A DNA stretch of 64,000 bases, from the NCBI GenBank assembly GCA_913062555.1, contig CAJXVU010000007.1, positions 1 through 64,000 of the forward strand, given 5' to 3'. Each line of letters starts with the position of its first letter. Position 1 is the first letter of the stretch. Source of the DNA: an uncultured Bacteroidota bacterium (lineage in GTDB: Bacteria; Bacteroidota; Bacteroidia; Flavobacteriales; Flavobacteriaceae). The position numbers and the translations under genes are program-made. This document shows positions 50,592-59,887 of the stretch, one piece after another. The notes under the pieces are model-generated. The model did no database searches and was not told where the DNA came from. It saw only the letters and a list, made by a program, of their open reading frames with translations.

Positions 50592-51179
50592 TTAATTATT
50601 GAACTTGAAGGGACGTTTCAATTTAAATAAATTGACAATCAAACCCAATCCGACTAATATTATCCCCCATTGATAAAATGCTAAACTCTTATTTGGTCTC
50701 CCAACAATTTCAAATAAACGGACATCCTTAGTTGTCGTATATTTAAAAGTTGAATTATCTAGCAAAATGCGATGATAATTCTCTTGATTATTATTAATAT
50801 TAAATAAAATGGAATTAGAAATTTTGCTGATGTAATTTCCTTTAAAAATTAACTTGTATTTACCTTGATGGGCATGGTCTTCATCATTAATAGCCTTCAC
50901 ACTTAGTAACAACATAGGCCTATTATGTGTATCGAACATCCTTAAATTTAATTTTATATAATTAAATAGTGCATTTTCAAATTCATCTTTAGTCTTTGCA
51001 TTATTTAATTCTGGGGAAAACTGAAGCAATGCATTTCTAATAGACCATGGAAACTCCGCTGTAATCTCAACAGTACTTCCCTTTTCAAGAATATTAAAGT
51101 ATGCCTTATCAGCATCATGTGCATACCCAACGTTATTGAATACACACATAAATATTAATGTAAAAATTACTTTTTTCAT
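50592..51179 (-). CDS. Secreted protein with C-terminal membrane anchor, unknown function
   Basis: 195 residues, not recognised. There is a signal peptide (1-20, GYAHD), a beta-rich periplasmic domain (TVEITAEFPWSIRNALLQF, GKYKLIFKGNYISKISNSI, NYHRILLDNSTFKYTT) and a C-terminal transmembrane helix (about 170-187, WGIILVGLGLIVNLF). A His-rich start (AHDADK) and HAHQ at about 104-107 might bind metal, but this is speculative. Its ATG immediately follows the stop of the YHYH gene, so it is cotranslated with it. It is the last gene of the ECF-Spy-YHYH series. Confidence 0.7.
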   Translation of the reverse strand: MKKVIFTLIFMCVFNNVGYAHDADKAYFNILEKGSTVEITAEFPWSIRNALLQFSPELNNAKTKDEFENALFNYIKLNLRMFDTHNRPMLLLSVKAINDEDHAHQGKYKLIFKGNYISKISNSILFNINNNQENYHRILLDNSTFKYTTTKDVRLFEIVGRPNKSLAFYQWGIILVGLGLIVNLFKLKRPFKFNN

Positions 51180-52154
51180 TTATCCGCCTATTCTAAAATC
51201 GTTAGATGGTGTCCCTTTAAAGGATCTCGGAATACTTGGAAACGCATCAGTAAGTACATAATAGAAAGTCCCATTAGGATACTCTGGAGTAACGCCAACA
51301 CGTCCATTAATTTCGTCCAAGGTTCCTAATCCATCAACAAATTCATAATCATTAGAATACACGCCTGTATACTCCCCACAAGGTGATGTAATTCCATCTC
51401 CGGGACGATCTCCAGGTTTTAACTGATAGCTAGAAGTCATTTCTACAACCGTCGAACCATTATTCGAAGCATCAACATAGGCATATTTATAATATATTGG
51501 AAAACCGTCAGCAGCATATCCAATTAATGTCATTGTATTCGAGGACACATTTAGGCTTTCCAAATAAAGTGATGGTTTACCATGATAATGGTATTTACCT
51601 TGAGGCTGCACATGAGCACTATTACAGTCTAATCCAATTTGAACATTAAGTGCTTCAAGATTCCATTCCCAATTGGCATTTGGAGTCATAAACCCTTCAT
51701 GTGGAAAAGGTTCTGCAGCAACGGGATCTAATTCTACACCATTAAATAAAACGCCAAAAGAATATTGTGGACCAGCCGTTGGACCGCTTCCAGAAGTTGA
51801 TAATAAAGCTGTAAGACTATTGGCTTGGACTGGGCTTAAGGTAATGGTATAAGTTTCACTCTGTTCTGAAATGGCATTTGGGTTTAACGATCCCGCAACG
51901 TTACCAAATAATCCAACCATATGATCAGGAATACTATTTGCAGAAATAACTCTATTTGTTGCCATTATTTGCTCACTATACCGAGTGGTAAAAGTCAACG
52001 TTTCATTACAGACGCCTCTCGAAGTGTCAATTACAATATCAGAAACACAATCTGACGATTCATCATTAATCTCATCACTATCACTATTAGAACAAGCTAT
52101 AAATACAATTATAGACAATACTAATAAACTTCTCAATTTCAATAATTTTTTCAT
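51180..52154 (-). CDS. YHYH-domain lipoprotein
   Basis: 324 residues from ATG at 52154, which gives a clean lipoprotein signal (FIAC, Cys21). The family's namesake YHYH appears in QGKYHYHGKPSLY at about residue 190. The following GYAADGFPIYYKYAY and the C-terminal GTFYYVLTDAFPSIPRSFKG match the YHYH protein family. The function of this family is unknown; the tyrosine/histidine motif may bind a metal or cofactor. The next gene begins at the base after its stop. It stands 81 bp after the Spy-like gene on the same strand. Confidence 0.9.
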   Translation of the reverse strand: MKKLLKLRSLLVLSIIVFIACSNSDSDEINDESSDCVSDIVIDTSRGVCNETLTFTTRYSEQIMATNRVISANSIPDHMVGLFGNVAGSLNPNAISEQSETYTITLSPVQANSLTALLSTSGSGPTAGPQYSFGVLFNGVELDPVAAEPFPHEGFMTPNANWEWNLEALNVQIGLDCNSAHVQPQGKYHYHGKPSLYLESLNVSSNTMTLIGYAADGFPIYYKYAYVDASNNGSTVVEMTSSYQLKPGDRPGDGITSPCGEYTGVYSNDYEFVDGLGTLDEINGRVGVTPEYPNGTFYYVLTDAFPSIPRSFKGTPSNDFRIGG

Positions 52155-52235
52155 ACTCAAATATTTTATCCATTTATTATTTAGATACATTTAAGTATAA
52201 AAACTTGTGCTTGACTTTAAAAAACTTTTAATTAA

Positions 52236-52694
52236 TTAATTTAATCTTCTAGGCGGTGGTCTATTTCCATCTCGATGTAAGGCATCTTTTATTAATTGAT
52301 TAAATTTTCTTTTCTGACCGGAATCACATATATTTTGAATGGCCTGAAAGTGATAAAACATTTTCAAATCCTTTTCCTTCTCAAATTGGCCTATTTTATC
52401 AGTAATGATATCAATTTTCGAGCGATCAACATCTAACTTAGAAATATTACTAAACAGCTCATCTTTCAATTGCTTAATAGCATCACTAATATGCCTCATA
52501 TCTTTATGATGCTTTTCTCCTAGTAACCTAAATTGATCCATTTGACCCGCATTAAAGTCTAATTCATTCACAACAAAGCTCATTGGATTTCCACCTTTTC
52601 TATGTGCTGGTTTATCAAAATGCCTAAAGAGAAAAAAACCATTAACAACAATTAAAAAAACTAGTAATATATAGAGGGTAATATTTTTCTTCAT
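52236..52694 (-). CDS. Spy/CpxP-like periplasmic protein
   Basis: 152 residues. An N-terminal membrane anchor or signal (about 4-24) is followed by two long helices: DFNAGQMDQFRLLGEKHHKDMRHISDAIKQLKDELFSNIS and KDLKMFYHFQAIQNICDSGQKRKFNQLIKDAL. It ends in a Pro/Arg-rich tail. It resembles the heavy-metal-resistance/Spy group. It lies 12 bp after the small membrane anti-sigma-like gene, so sigma, membrane partner and Spy-like protein form one operon. Confidence 0.8.
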   Translation of the reverse strand: MKKNITLYILLVFLIVVNGFFLFRHFDKPAHRKGGNPMSFVVNELDFNAGQMDQFRLLGEKHHKDMRHISDAIKQLKDELFSNISKLDVDRSKIDIITDKIGQFEKEKDLKMFYHFQAIQNICDSGQKRKFNQLIKDALHRDGNRPPPRRLN

Positions 52695-52706
52695 GGTCGT
52701 ATTATT

Positions 52707-53018
52707 TTAGTAAAAAATAGAGTCACTATTGGTGCTTGATATTTGAAAAACTTCAGCAAACTTGGAAACTTCTTCCTCATAATTTGAAGCTTTTAATTGA
52801 AATAGTACATACGCATTCACGAATAACACACAAATTAATGTTGCCAATTGAAGCCTCGGTGTAAACCATGACCAATTTATTTGCGCCATTTCCTTTTCTT
52901 CAAAAAGAAGATTCATGGTTTTATCTTTAAAAAAAGAATTTACCTTAACTTTATTAATAGTCTCAATAACACTAAGTGTGTCTGCAATCTGGTCCTTTAT
53001 ATTCTCATTTGTGTTCAT
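52707..53018 (-). CDS. Small single-pass membrane protein, probable anti-sigma factor
   Basis: 103 residues. The cytoplasmic N terminus (KDQIADTLSVIETINKVKVNSFFKDKTMNLLFEEKE) is followed by one transmembrane helix at about 57-74 (LATLICVLFVNAYVLFQL) and a short periplasmic tail. The gene is 39 bp after the ECF sigma gene and 12 bp before the Spy-like gene. Topology and order point to an anti-sigma factor, though no family match is obvious. Confidence 0.7.
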   Translation of the reverse strand: MNTNENIKDQIADTLSVIETINKVKVNSFFKDKTMNLLFEEKEMAQINWSWFTPRLQLATLICVLFVNAYVLFQLKASNYEEEVSKFAEVFQISSTNSDSIFY

Positions 53019-53057
53019 ATGTATTAATTTAGATGCAATAAATAATAATAACTTGCG

Positions 53058-53636
53058 TTACATATTGTTTTTATAAAATATTTCTAGAGTCTTTTGTAAA
53101 TTCTTTTTAGATCTAAACATTAAAGATTCTATTGAGGATATACTTTTTTCTATAATTACACTTATTTCTTTATAGCTCAGTCCTTCTATTTTATGTAAAG
53201 TAAACACGATTCGTTGGGCGTCCGGTAATTGATTAATTGCTTTAAACAAAGTTTCACTCTTCTCTTTATTTTCCAGTATTATCCCTGGGTGATTCATCTC
53301 GGTAAAATAGGACTGCTTATCTGGTAAATCATCATTCCCTAAAATCGTCTTTAAAAAAGCAAATCGTTTCTTAGCATTCTTTTTTCTAATAAATTCCAAG
53401 CACTTGTTAGTGGTTATTCTATAAATCCAAGTGGAAAGACTAGAATCCCCTTTAAATTTTGCAATAGAATTATATACCTCAATAAAAACCTCTTGAGCAA
53501 TATCTTGAGCATCTTCATTATTTGGCACAAAAGAGATACAGGTGCCAAATACTTTTTGCTCATAATCTATTATAAGCTTTGCATATGCACTCTGTTTTTT
53601 TTCTATCAATTCGGTTATAAATTCTTTCTTCTGCAA
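53058..53636 (-). CDS. ECF RNA polymerase sigma factor
   Basis: 192 residues. Region 2 includes NNEDAQDIAQEVFIEVYNSIAKFKGDSSLSTWIYRITTNKCLEFIRKK. Region 4 includes LPDAQRIVFTLHKIEGLSYKEISVIIEKSISSIESLMFRSKKNLQKTL. An insertion-rich linker lies between (LKTILGNDDLPDKQSYFTEMN). It heads the operon leading through the Spy-like gene to the YHYH lipoprotein. The nearby rRNA methyltransferase promoter is divergent. Confidence 0.93.
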   Translation of the reverse strand: MQKKEFITELIEKKQSAYAKLIIDYEQKVFGTCISFVPNNEDAQDIAQEVFIEVYNSIAKFKGDSSLSTWIYRITTNKCLEFIRKKNAKKRFAFLKTILGNDDLPDKQSYFTEMNHPGIILENKEKSETLFKAINQLPDAQRIVFTLHKIEGLSYKEISVIIEKSISSIESLMFRSKKNLQKTLEIFYKNNM

Positions 53637-53675
53637 TATTTAAGATTAAGCATTTAAAATTAACAAATTATACTT

Positions 53676-53683
53676 TACCTTTG
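53676..53683 (+). promoter_or_regulatory. -7 box of RsmB-family gene (TACCTTTG)
   Basis: TAnnTTTG match that ends one base before the ATG at 53685, so transcription would start at or after that codon. The real translation start is therefore ATG 53703. Confidence 0.65.
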
Positions 53684-53702
53684 CATGCTTATTTTATTAC
53701 AA

Positions 53703-54914
53703 ATGCGATTACACAGAAATTTATGCTTTGCCGTTATTGATGGATTATTATTAATCTTTAATGAAGGCGCTTACGCCGATAAGGTAGTACAACAACTTTT
53801 AAAACGAGACAAGCGTTGGGGGAGTCGTGACCGTGGTTTTGTTGCCGAAACTACATACGATATTGTACGTTGGAAACGATTGTATGCCTCCATTGCAAAC
53901 ATCAAAGAACCATTTAGTAGAGATGACGCCTGGCGTTTATTTGCTGTTTGGGCAACTTTAAAGGGTATCAAACTTCCAGATTGGAAATATTTTGAAAGTA
54001 CCCCAACTCGAAAAATCAAGGGTAAATTTGATGATTTATCAAAAGAACGTAAATACAGAGAATCTGTTCCTGATTGGATGGATGCCATTGGAGCCAAAGA
54101 ATTGGGTGAGAATCGCTGGACCAAAGAACTTGCGGCACTTAATAAGCAAGCCGATGTTATTTTAAGGGTTAATACCCTAAAAACCACGAAGGAAGAATTG
54201 CAATTAAAATTACAATCTGAAAGTATAGAAACCGAATTTTTACCAAAACATCCATCAGCATTAAAATTAGTCGAGCGGGCAAATGTATTTAAAACCGAAG
54301 CTTTCAAAAATGGATGGTTTGAAGTTCAAGACGCCTCTTCTCAATTGGTAGCTGCATTTCTTGATGTAAAACCAGGGATGAAAGTCATTGATACTTGTGC
54401 TGGAGCTGGTGGTAAAACATTGCATCTAGCATCACTCATGGAAAATAAGGGTCAAATTGTTGCCATGGATATTTATGAAAGTAAACTGAAAAGGTTAAAA
54501 ATAAGAGCACGTCGTAATGGTGCTCATAATATTGATTTAAGAGTAATAGATTCTACAAAACCAATTAAAAAACTTCATAATAAAGCCGATCGTGTCCTTA
54601 TTGATGCGCCTTGCTCTGGTTTAGGTGTTTTACGTAGAAACCCTGATGCTAAATGGAAATTACAACCTGAGTTTATAGATAGTATTAGAGAGACCCAACA
54701 AAGTGTTTTACAACAATACTCTAAAATGGTAAAACCTGGAGGAAAACTCGTCTATGCCACTTGTTCTGTTTTACCTTCTGAAAATCAGGAACAAGTAAAC
54801 ATCTTTCTAGCCTCTGAATTTGGTAATGAATTTAGCTTAGTAAAGGATAAAAAAATATCAGCTCACGAATCTGGATTCGATGGCTTTTATATGGCACTCC
54901 TGGAAAAAAAATAA
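53703..54914 (+). CDS. RsmB/NSUN-family RNA m5C methyltransferase
   Basis: 403 residues from ATG 53703, chosen because the promoter overlaps the region just before the ATG at 53685. The SAM-binding site shows KVIDTCAGAGGKTLHLAS. The catalytic motifs IDAPCSGLGVLRRNPDAKW and YATCSVLPSENQEQV carry the two cysteines of the m5C family. An N-terminal RNA-binding-like part precedes them. It methylates cytosine in rRNA (RsmB-type) or tRNA; which is not resolved from sequence. Confidence 0.92.
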   Translation: MRLHRNLCFAVIDGLLLIFNEGAYADKVVQQLLKRDKRWGSRDRGFVAETTYDIVRWKRLYASIANIKEPFSRDDAWRLFAVWATLKGIKLPDWKYFESTPTRKIKGKFDDLSKERKYRESVPDWMDAIGAKELGENRWTKELAALNKQADVILRVNTLKTTKEELQLKLQSESIETEFLPKHPSALKLVERANVFKTEAFKNGWFEVQDASSQLVAAFLDVKPGMKVIDTCAGAGGKTLHLASLMENKGQIVAMDIYESKLKRLKIRARRNGAHNIDLRVIDSTKPIKKLHNKADRVLIDAPCSGLGVLRRNPDAKWKLQPEFIDSIRETQQSVLQQYSKMVKPGGKLVYATCSVLPSENQEQVNIFLASEFGNEFSLVKDKKISAHESGFDGFYMALLEKK

Positions 54915-54923
54915 TTACAGTAT

Positions 54924-54957
54924 AAAAAAAAGCGACCCGAAAAGGTCGCTTTTTTTT
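54924..54957. terminator. Terminator after RsmB-family gene
   Basis: Stem AGCGACC with arm GGTCGCT, long A and T flanks, 6-nt loop. Confidence 0.9.
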
Positions 54958-55028
54958 ATAGTTAATAACGACGTGAATAACTCTAAAATTAACTCTTCAG
55001 ATTGTACAAAAAATACAAGTAAAAATTC

Positions 55029-55036
55029 TAAATTTG
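55029..55036 (+). promoter_or_regulatory. -7 box of purL (TAAATTTG)
   Basis: TAnnTTTG 33 bp before the purL ATG. Confidence 0.6.
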
Positions 55037-55069
55037 CACTTTAATAAACACAACACAAACTAAGACATA

Positions 55070-58000
55070 ATGATTCATTTCTTTGGAAACGTAAACAGCA
55101 AGATTTTTGCAGTACAAACAGCAGAAGAATTATCAACCGAAACCATCTCCAAATTAAATTGGCTCTTTGGCAAGCAACCAAAAATTGAACAAGCATCACT
55201 GGATGCTTTTTTTGTTGGTCCTCGAGCTGCTATGATTACACCTTGGAGTACCAATGCCGTTGAAATTACTCAAAACATGGGGATTGACGGAATCATCCGA
55301 ATTGAAGAATTTCAATCTGTTACTGAAGGTTTTTCTGGTTTTGACCCGATGATTTCCGAAAAATTCAATGGTTTAAATCAAGAAAGTTTCACTATTGATA
55401 TTCAACCAGAACCTATTCTAGAAATTGATGACATTGCGACTTATAATACACAAGAAGGATTAGCCTTAAACGAAGAAGAAATTGAATACTTAGAGAATGT
55501 TGCAATAAAAATTGGACGTAGGCTAACCGACTCTGAGGTGTTTGGATTTTCACAAGTAAACTCGGAACACTGTCGCCATAAAATATTTAACGGCACATTT
55601 GTTATTGATGGCGAAGAAAAACCAACCTCATTATTCAAATTAATTAAAGAGACATCAAAACAACATCCAAACAATATAGTTTCGGCATATAAAGATAATG
55701 TCGCATTTATTAAAGGTCCAGTTGTGGAGCAATTCGCTCCAAAACATGCTGATGCCCCTGATTTTTATGAAACAAAAGATTTTGAATCTGTAATTTCGAT
55801 AAAAGCAGAAACTCATAATTTCCCTACAACTGTTGAACCTTTTAATGGTGCTGCCACAGGATCAGGAGGTGAAATTCGTGATCGTTTAGCTGGAGGAAAA
55901 GGATCACTACCATTGGCTGGAACGGCGGTTTACATGACTTCATATTCAAGATTAGAAGATAACAGACCTTGGGAGGATGCCGTAAATGAGCGTGATTGGT
56001 TATACCAAACACCAATGGATATTCTTATAAAAGCTAGTAATGGTGCTTCAGATTTTGGAAATAAATTTGGGCAGCCCCTAATTTGTGGTTCAATATTAAC
56101 CTTTGAACATGAAGAAAACGCTCGAAAGTTAGGATTTGATAAGGTCATTATGCAAGCGGGAGGAATTGGTTATGGCAAAGCTAATCAAGCCCTCAAAGAT
56201 GTTCCACAAAAGGGTGATAAAATTGTGCTCTTAGGTGGTGAAAATTACCGTATTGGAATGGGCGGTGCTGCAGTTTCAAGTGCAGATACTGGAGAATTCT
56301 CAACAGGAATAGAACTTAACGCTGTACAGCGATCTAACCCAGAAATGCAAAAACGTGCTGCCAATGCTGTACGTGGAATGGTAGAAAGTGATGAAAACTT
56401 TATCGTTTCTATTCACGATCATGGTGCTGGTGGACATTTAAACTGTCTTTCAGAATTAGTTGAAGATACTGGAGGGAAAATAGATTTAGATAAATTACCA
56501 GTTGGTGATCCTACTTTATCTGATAAAGAAATTATTGGTAATGAATCTCAAGAACGTATGGGATTAGTGATTGCCGAAAAACATATCAATCATTTACAAC
56601 GTATTGCCGAACGTGAACGTTCTCCAATGTATACTGTTGGTGATGTAACCGGAAACGACCGATTTACATTTGAATCCAAAACCAAAGGCAATAAGCCAAT
56701 GGATTTAGCTATGGAAGACATGTTTGGTAGTTCTCCAAAAACAATAATGACAGATCATACTGTGATTAGAAACTATGCCAAAGTAGCTTATGACAGCAGT
56801 AAATTCAATGCATATTTAGATCAATTATTACAATTGGAAGCTGTTGCTTGTAAAGATTGGTTAACAAATAAAGTAGACCGTTGTGTTGGTGGTAAAGTCG
56901 CAAAACAACAGTGTGCTGGTCCTTTACAATTGCCATTAAACAATTGCGGTGTTATGGCTTTGGATTATAAAGGTAAAGAAGGTATTGCAACAGCTATTGG
57001 TCACTCTCCAATTTCTGGATTGATTGATCCTAAAGCAGGGAGTAGAAATAGTATTACTGAAGCCCTAACTAATATTATTTGGGCGCCTTTAAAAGATGGC
57101 TTACAGAGTGTATCTCTTTCAGCTAACTGGATGTGGCCATGTAAAAATGAAGGTGAAGACGCCCGATTGTATGAAGCTGTTAAGGCCATATCGGAATTTG
57201 CTATCGATTTAGGAATTAATGTTCCTACAGGGAAAGATTCACTATCAATGAAGCAGAAATATCCTAATGAAGTGGTTGTTTCTCCCGGAACTGTAATTAT
57301 TTCTGCAGCTGGAAATTGTAATGATATTACTAAAGTGATTGAGCCCGTATTTCAAAAAAATGCAGGAGATATTTATTATATCAACCTCTCTCAAGACAAC
57401 TATAAATTAGGAGGTAGCTCCTTTGCACAGGTTGTAAATAAAATAGGAAATGAATGCCCAACAGTTACAAGTTCAGAATTTTTAAAATCTACTTTTAATA
57501 CGGTTCAGAAACTTATTAGAAACGATAAAATTGTTGCTGGACATGATGTGGCTTCTGGAGGATTAATTACAACTTTATTAGAATTGTGTTTTGCTGATGT
57601 AAATCTTGGAGCAGATTTAAATCTTTCGGCACTGAATGAAAATGATGCCTTCAAAATATTATTTGCTGAAAACGCAGGAATTGTAATTCAGTCCACAGAT
57701 AATTCTATTGAGCAGATTCTTTCAGACGCAAATATTGAATTTTTTAATATTGGAAAAGTAACGGAAAGTGACACCTTAAATATTGTCAATAATGATGAGA
57801 CTTTTACATTGACGGTATCACGTTTACGCGATACTTGGTATAAAACCTCCTTTTTGCTTGACCAAAAACAAACGGCAAATAATTTAGCAGAAAATAGATT
57901 CAAAAATTACAAAAATCAGCCTTTACAATATACATTCCCGTCACAATTCACCGGAAAACTTCCATTAATTGATGCTAATAAAATAAGACCTAAAGCCGCT

Positions 58001-58732
58001 ATACTTCGTGAAAAAGGAAGTAATAGTGAACGTGAAATGGCAAATGCAATGTATTTAGCTGGTTTTGATGTCAAGGATGTACACATGACCGATTTAATTT
58101 CAGGACGTGAAACATTAGAAGATATTCAATTTATTGGTGCCGTTGGTGGATTTAGTAATAGTGATGTATTAGGTTCGGCTAAAGGTTGGGCTGGTGCATT
58201 TTTATACAACGATAAAGCAAATACTGCATTAAAGAATTTCATTAAAAGAGATGACACTTTATCTGTTGGAATTTGTAATGGTTGCCAACTCTTTATGGAA
58301 TTGGAGATTATCAATCCAGAGCATGAAGTTCATGGGAAATTGTTACACAATGATTCTCATAAACACGAAAGTAATTTTACATCGGTAAGCATTCAAGAAA
58401 ACAATTCTGTAATGTTATCTTCTTTAGCAGGAAGTACTCTTGGTGTTTGGATCAGTCATGGAGAAGGGAAATTTGACCTTCCTTTAACGGAAGACAATTA
58501 TAATATCGTAGCTAAATATGGTTATGATGCGTATCCATCAAATCCAAACGGATCTAGCTTTAATACAGCTATGATGTGTGATAAAACAGGGAGACACCTA
58601 GTTATGATGCCACATATAGAACGTTCTACATTCCAATGGAATTGGGCGCACTATCCAGATGGCAGAACTGATGAAGTTTCACCTTGGTTAGAAGCATTTG
58701 TAAATGCTAAAAATTGGGTTGAAAAACCCTAA
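55070..58732 (+). CDS. purL: Phosphoribosylformylglycinamidine synthase
   Basis: 1220 residues, the large single-chain type. It converts FGAR to FGAM with glutamine and ATP. The synthase part includes HCRHKIFNG, KAETHNFPTTVEPFNGAATGSGGEIRD and GKDSLSMKQKYPNEV. The C-terminal glutaminase has nucleophile Cys in GICNGCQLFMELE, and later HGEGKF and PNGSS. It is monocistronic with its own promoter and terminator. It is one of two purine genes in the window (with purB). Confidence 0.97.
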   Translation: MIHFFGNVNSKIFAVQTAEELSTETISKLNWLFGKQPKIEQASLDAFFVGPRAAMITPWSTNAVEITQNMGIDGIIRIEEFQSVTEGFSGFDPMISEKFNGLNQESFTIDIQPEPILEIDDIATYNTQEGLALNEEEIEYLENVAIKIGRRLTDSEVFGFSQVNSEHCRHKIFNGTFVIDGEEKPTSLFKLIKETSKQHPNNIVSAYKDNVAFIKGPVVEQFAPKHADAPDFYETKDFESVISIKAETHNFPTTVEPFNGAATGSGGEIRDRLAGGKGSLPLAGTAVYMTSYSRLEDNRPWEDAVNERDWLYQTPMDILIKASNGASDFGNKFGQPLICGSILTFEHEENARKLGFDKVIMQAGGIGYGKANQALKDVPQKGDKIVLLGGENYRIGMGGAAVSSADTGEFSTGIELNAVQRSNPEMQKRAANAVRGMVESDENFIVSIHDHGAGGHLNCLSELVEDTGGKIDLDKLPVGDPTLSDKEIIGNESQERMGLVIAEKHINHLQRIAERERSPMYTVGDVTGNDRFTFESKTKGNKPMDLAMEDMFGSSPKTIMTDHTVIRNYAKVAYDSSKFNAYLDQLLQLEAVACKDWLTNKVDRCVGGKVAKQQCAGPLQLPLNNCGVMALDYKGKEGIATAIGHSPISGLIDPKAGSRNSITEALTNIIWAPLKDGLQSVSLSANWMWPCKNEGEDARLYEAVKAISEFAIDLGINVPTGKDSLSMKQKYPNEVVVSPGTVIISAAGNCNDITKVIEPVFQKNAGDIYYINLSQDNYKLGGSSFAQVVNKIGNECPTVTSSEFLKSTFNTVQKLIRNDKIVAGHDVASGGLITTLLELCFADVNLGADLNLSALNENDAFKILFAENAGIVIQSTDNSIEQILSDANIEFFNIGKVTESDTLNIVNNDETFTLTVSRLRDTWYKTSFLLDQKQTANNLAENRFKNYKNQPLQYTFPSQFTGKLPLIDANKIRPKAAILREKGSNSEREMANAMYLAGFDVKDVHMTDLISGRETLEDIQFIGAVGGFSNSDVLGSAKGWAGAFLYNDKANTALKNFIKRDDTLSVGICNGCQLFMELEIINPEHEVHGKLLHNDSHKHESNFTSVSIQENNSVMLSSLAGSTLGVWISHGEGKFDLPLTEDNYNIVAKYGYDAYPSNPNGSSFNTAMMCDKTGRHLVMMPHIERSTFQWNWAHYPDGRTDEVSPWLEAFVNAKNWVEKP

Positions 58733-58748
58733 CATATTATCAATATAT

Positions 58749-58784
58749 AAAAAACGGTCATAGCAGTAGTTATGACCGTTTTTT
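58749..58784. terminator. Terminator after purL
   Basis: Stem CGGTCATA with arm TATGACCG, 8-nt loop, A- and T-runs on both sides. Confidence 0.9.
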
Positions 58785-58893
58785 GTTATTCAAAATTTAG
58801 CAATTTAATAAGTTAAAGTTCGCTCTATTCCTCTCAAATTATTGTAATATTGCAGCCCATAGATTGATTAACTTTTAGACCTACTTATCCCTA

Positions 58894-59820
58894 ATGAAAA
58901 AATTACTACCCCTATTATTATTTTGCGCTTACAATTCTATTTTTGCACAACTTACTTTTGTTCCTGATGATAATTTTGAAGCATACTTAGAAGCCAATAG
59001 CATGGGCAATAGTATTGCCAATGATAATTATGTAAGCACAGTTAATATAGCAAGTGTGACAACTCTAAATATTTCTGCTAGTAATATTACTGACTTAACA
59101 GGAATTGAGGATTTTACTGCTTTAACTGAATTGATTTGCTTTGAAAACCTATTAACAGATTTGGACCTTTCAGCACTTCCATTATTAGAACGGATCGATG
59201 CTTCAGAAAACCTTATTTTAAACGCAAACTTTACCGACAACGCTAACTTGGTAGCTATTTTATTAAATGAAAATTTTTTAACAGATCTAGATGTTTCTCA
59301 AAACCCAAGTTTGGTTAACTTATTTGTGGATAGTAATTCTATAACTTCTATAGATATTTCTCAAAATCCTTTGTTAGAAAAAATATCCAGTTCTAATAAT
59401 AGGTTAACAAGTTTGAATGCTAAAAATGGAGCTAATACTAATATATCTACTTTCGTTACTCTCGGTAATCCTGACCTAACCTGTATTCAGGTAGATAATG
59501 CAACATATTCAATCACAAATTGGACGAACATTGATATAGTGACTAGTTTTAACGAAGATTGTGGTCCTATCTTAAATACTTCATCTATAGAATTAGATAG
59601 GATTTCATTATTTCCTAATCCTGTATATAATAGTCTTACTATAAATACACCATTGTTAGACTTTGAATATTCGCTTTATAATATGCAAGGCCAGAAATTT
59701 ATTAAATCCAACTCAACCATTTCTAAAACAGTTAATTTTAACAGTTATCCACCTGGACTATACATTTTAACCATCCGTTCAAACAACCAAGAACAAAGCT
59801 TTAAGATTCTTAAGAATTAA
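58894..59820 (+). CDS. Leucine-rich repeat protein with T9SS type A sorting domain
   Basis: 308 residues with a signal peptide (about 1-18, IFAQ). Leucine-rich repeats at about 55-190: LTGIEDFTALTELICFENLLTDLDLS, ...LILNANFTDNANLVAILLNENFLTDLDVSQNPSLVNLFVDSNSITSIDIS. C-terminal ~75 residues: ISLFPNPVYNSLTINTP, ...YNMQGQKFIKS, ...PPGLYILTIRSNNQEQSFKIL, a T9SS type A sorting domain. It is predicted to be a surface or secreted binding protein. It lies convergent to the sulfatase operon. Confidence 0.9.
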   Translation: MKKLLPLLLFCAYNSIFAQLTFVPDDNFEAYLEANSMGNSIANDNYVSTVNIASVTTLNISASNITDLTGIEDFTALTELICFENLLTDLDLSALPLLERIDASENLILNANFTDNANLVAILLNENFLTDLDVSQNPSLVNLFVDSNSITSIDISQNPLLEKISSSNNRLTSLNAKNGANTNISTFVTLGNPDLTCIQVDNATYSITNWTNIDIVTSFNEDCGPILNTSSIELDRISLFPNPVYNSLTINTPLLDFEYSLYNMQGQKFIKSNSTISKTVNFNSYPPGLYILTIRSNNQEQSFKILKN

Positions 59821-59854
59821 ATTTTACCCTTGGCAAAAAAAATCACACTAAATT

Positions 59855-59883
59855 AAAAATGCCAATCTTAAGTTTGGTATTTT
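59855..59883 (+). terminator. Weak terminator between LRR gene and sulfatase operon
   Basis: Stem AAAATGCCAA/TTTGGTATTTT with a G-U pair that is intact only for plus-strand RNA. T-run is short. Confidence 0.5.
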
Positions 59884-59887
59884 AAAT

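Noticed and set aside
53771-54307. Minus-strand ORF opposite the RsmB-family gene
   Set aside because: It has no domain and lies entirely within a well-supported gene.
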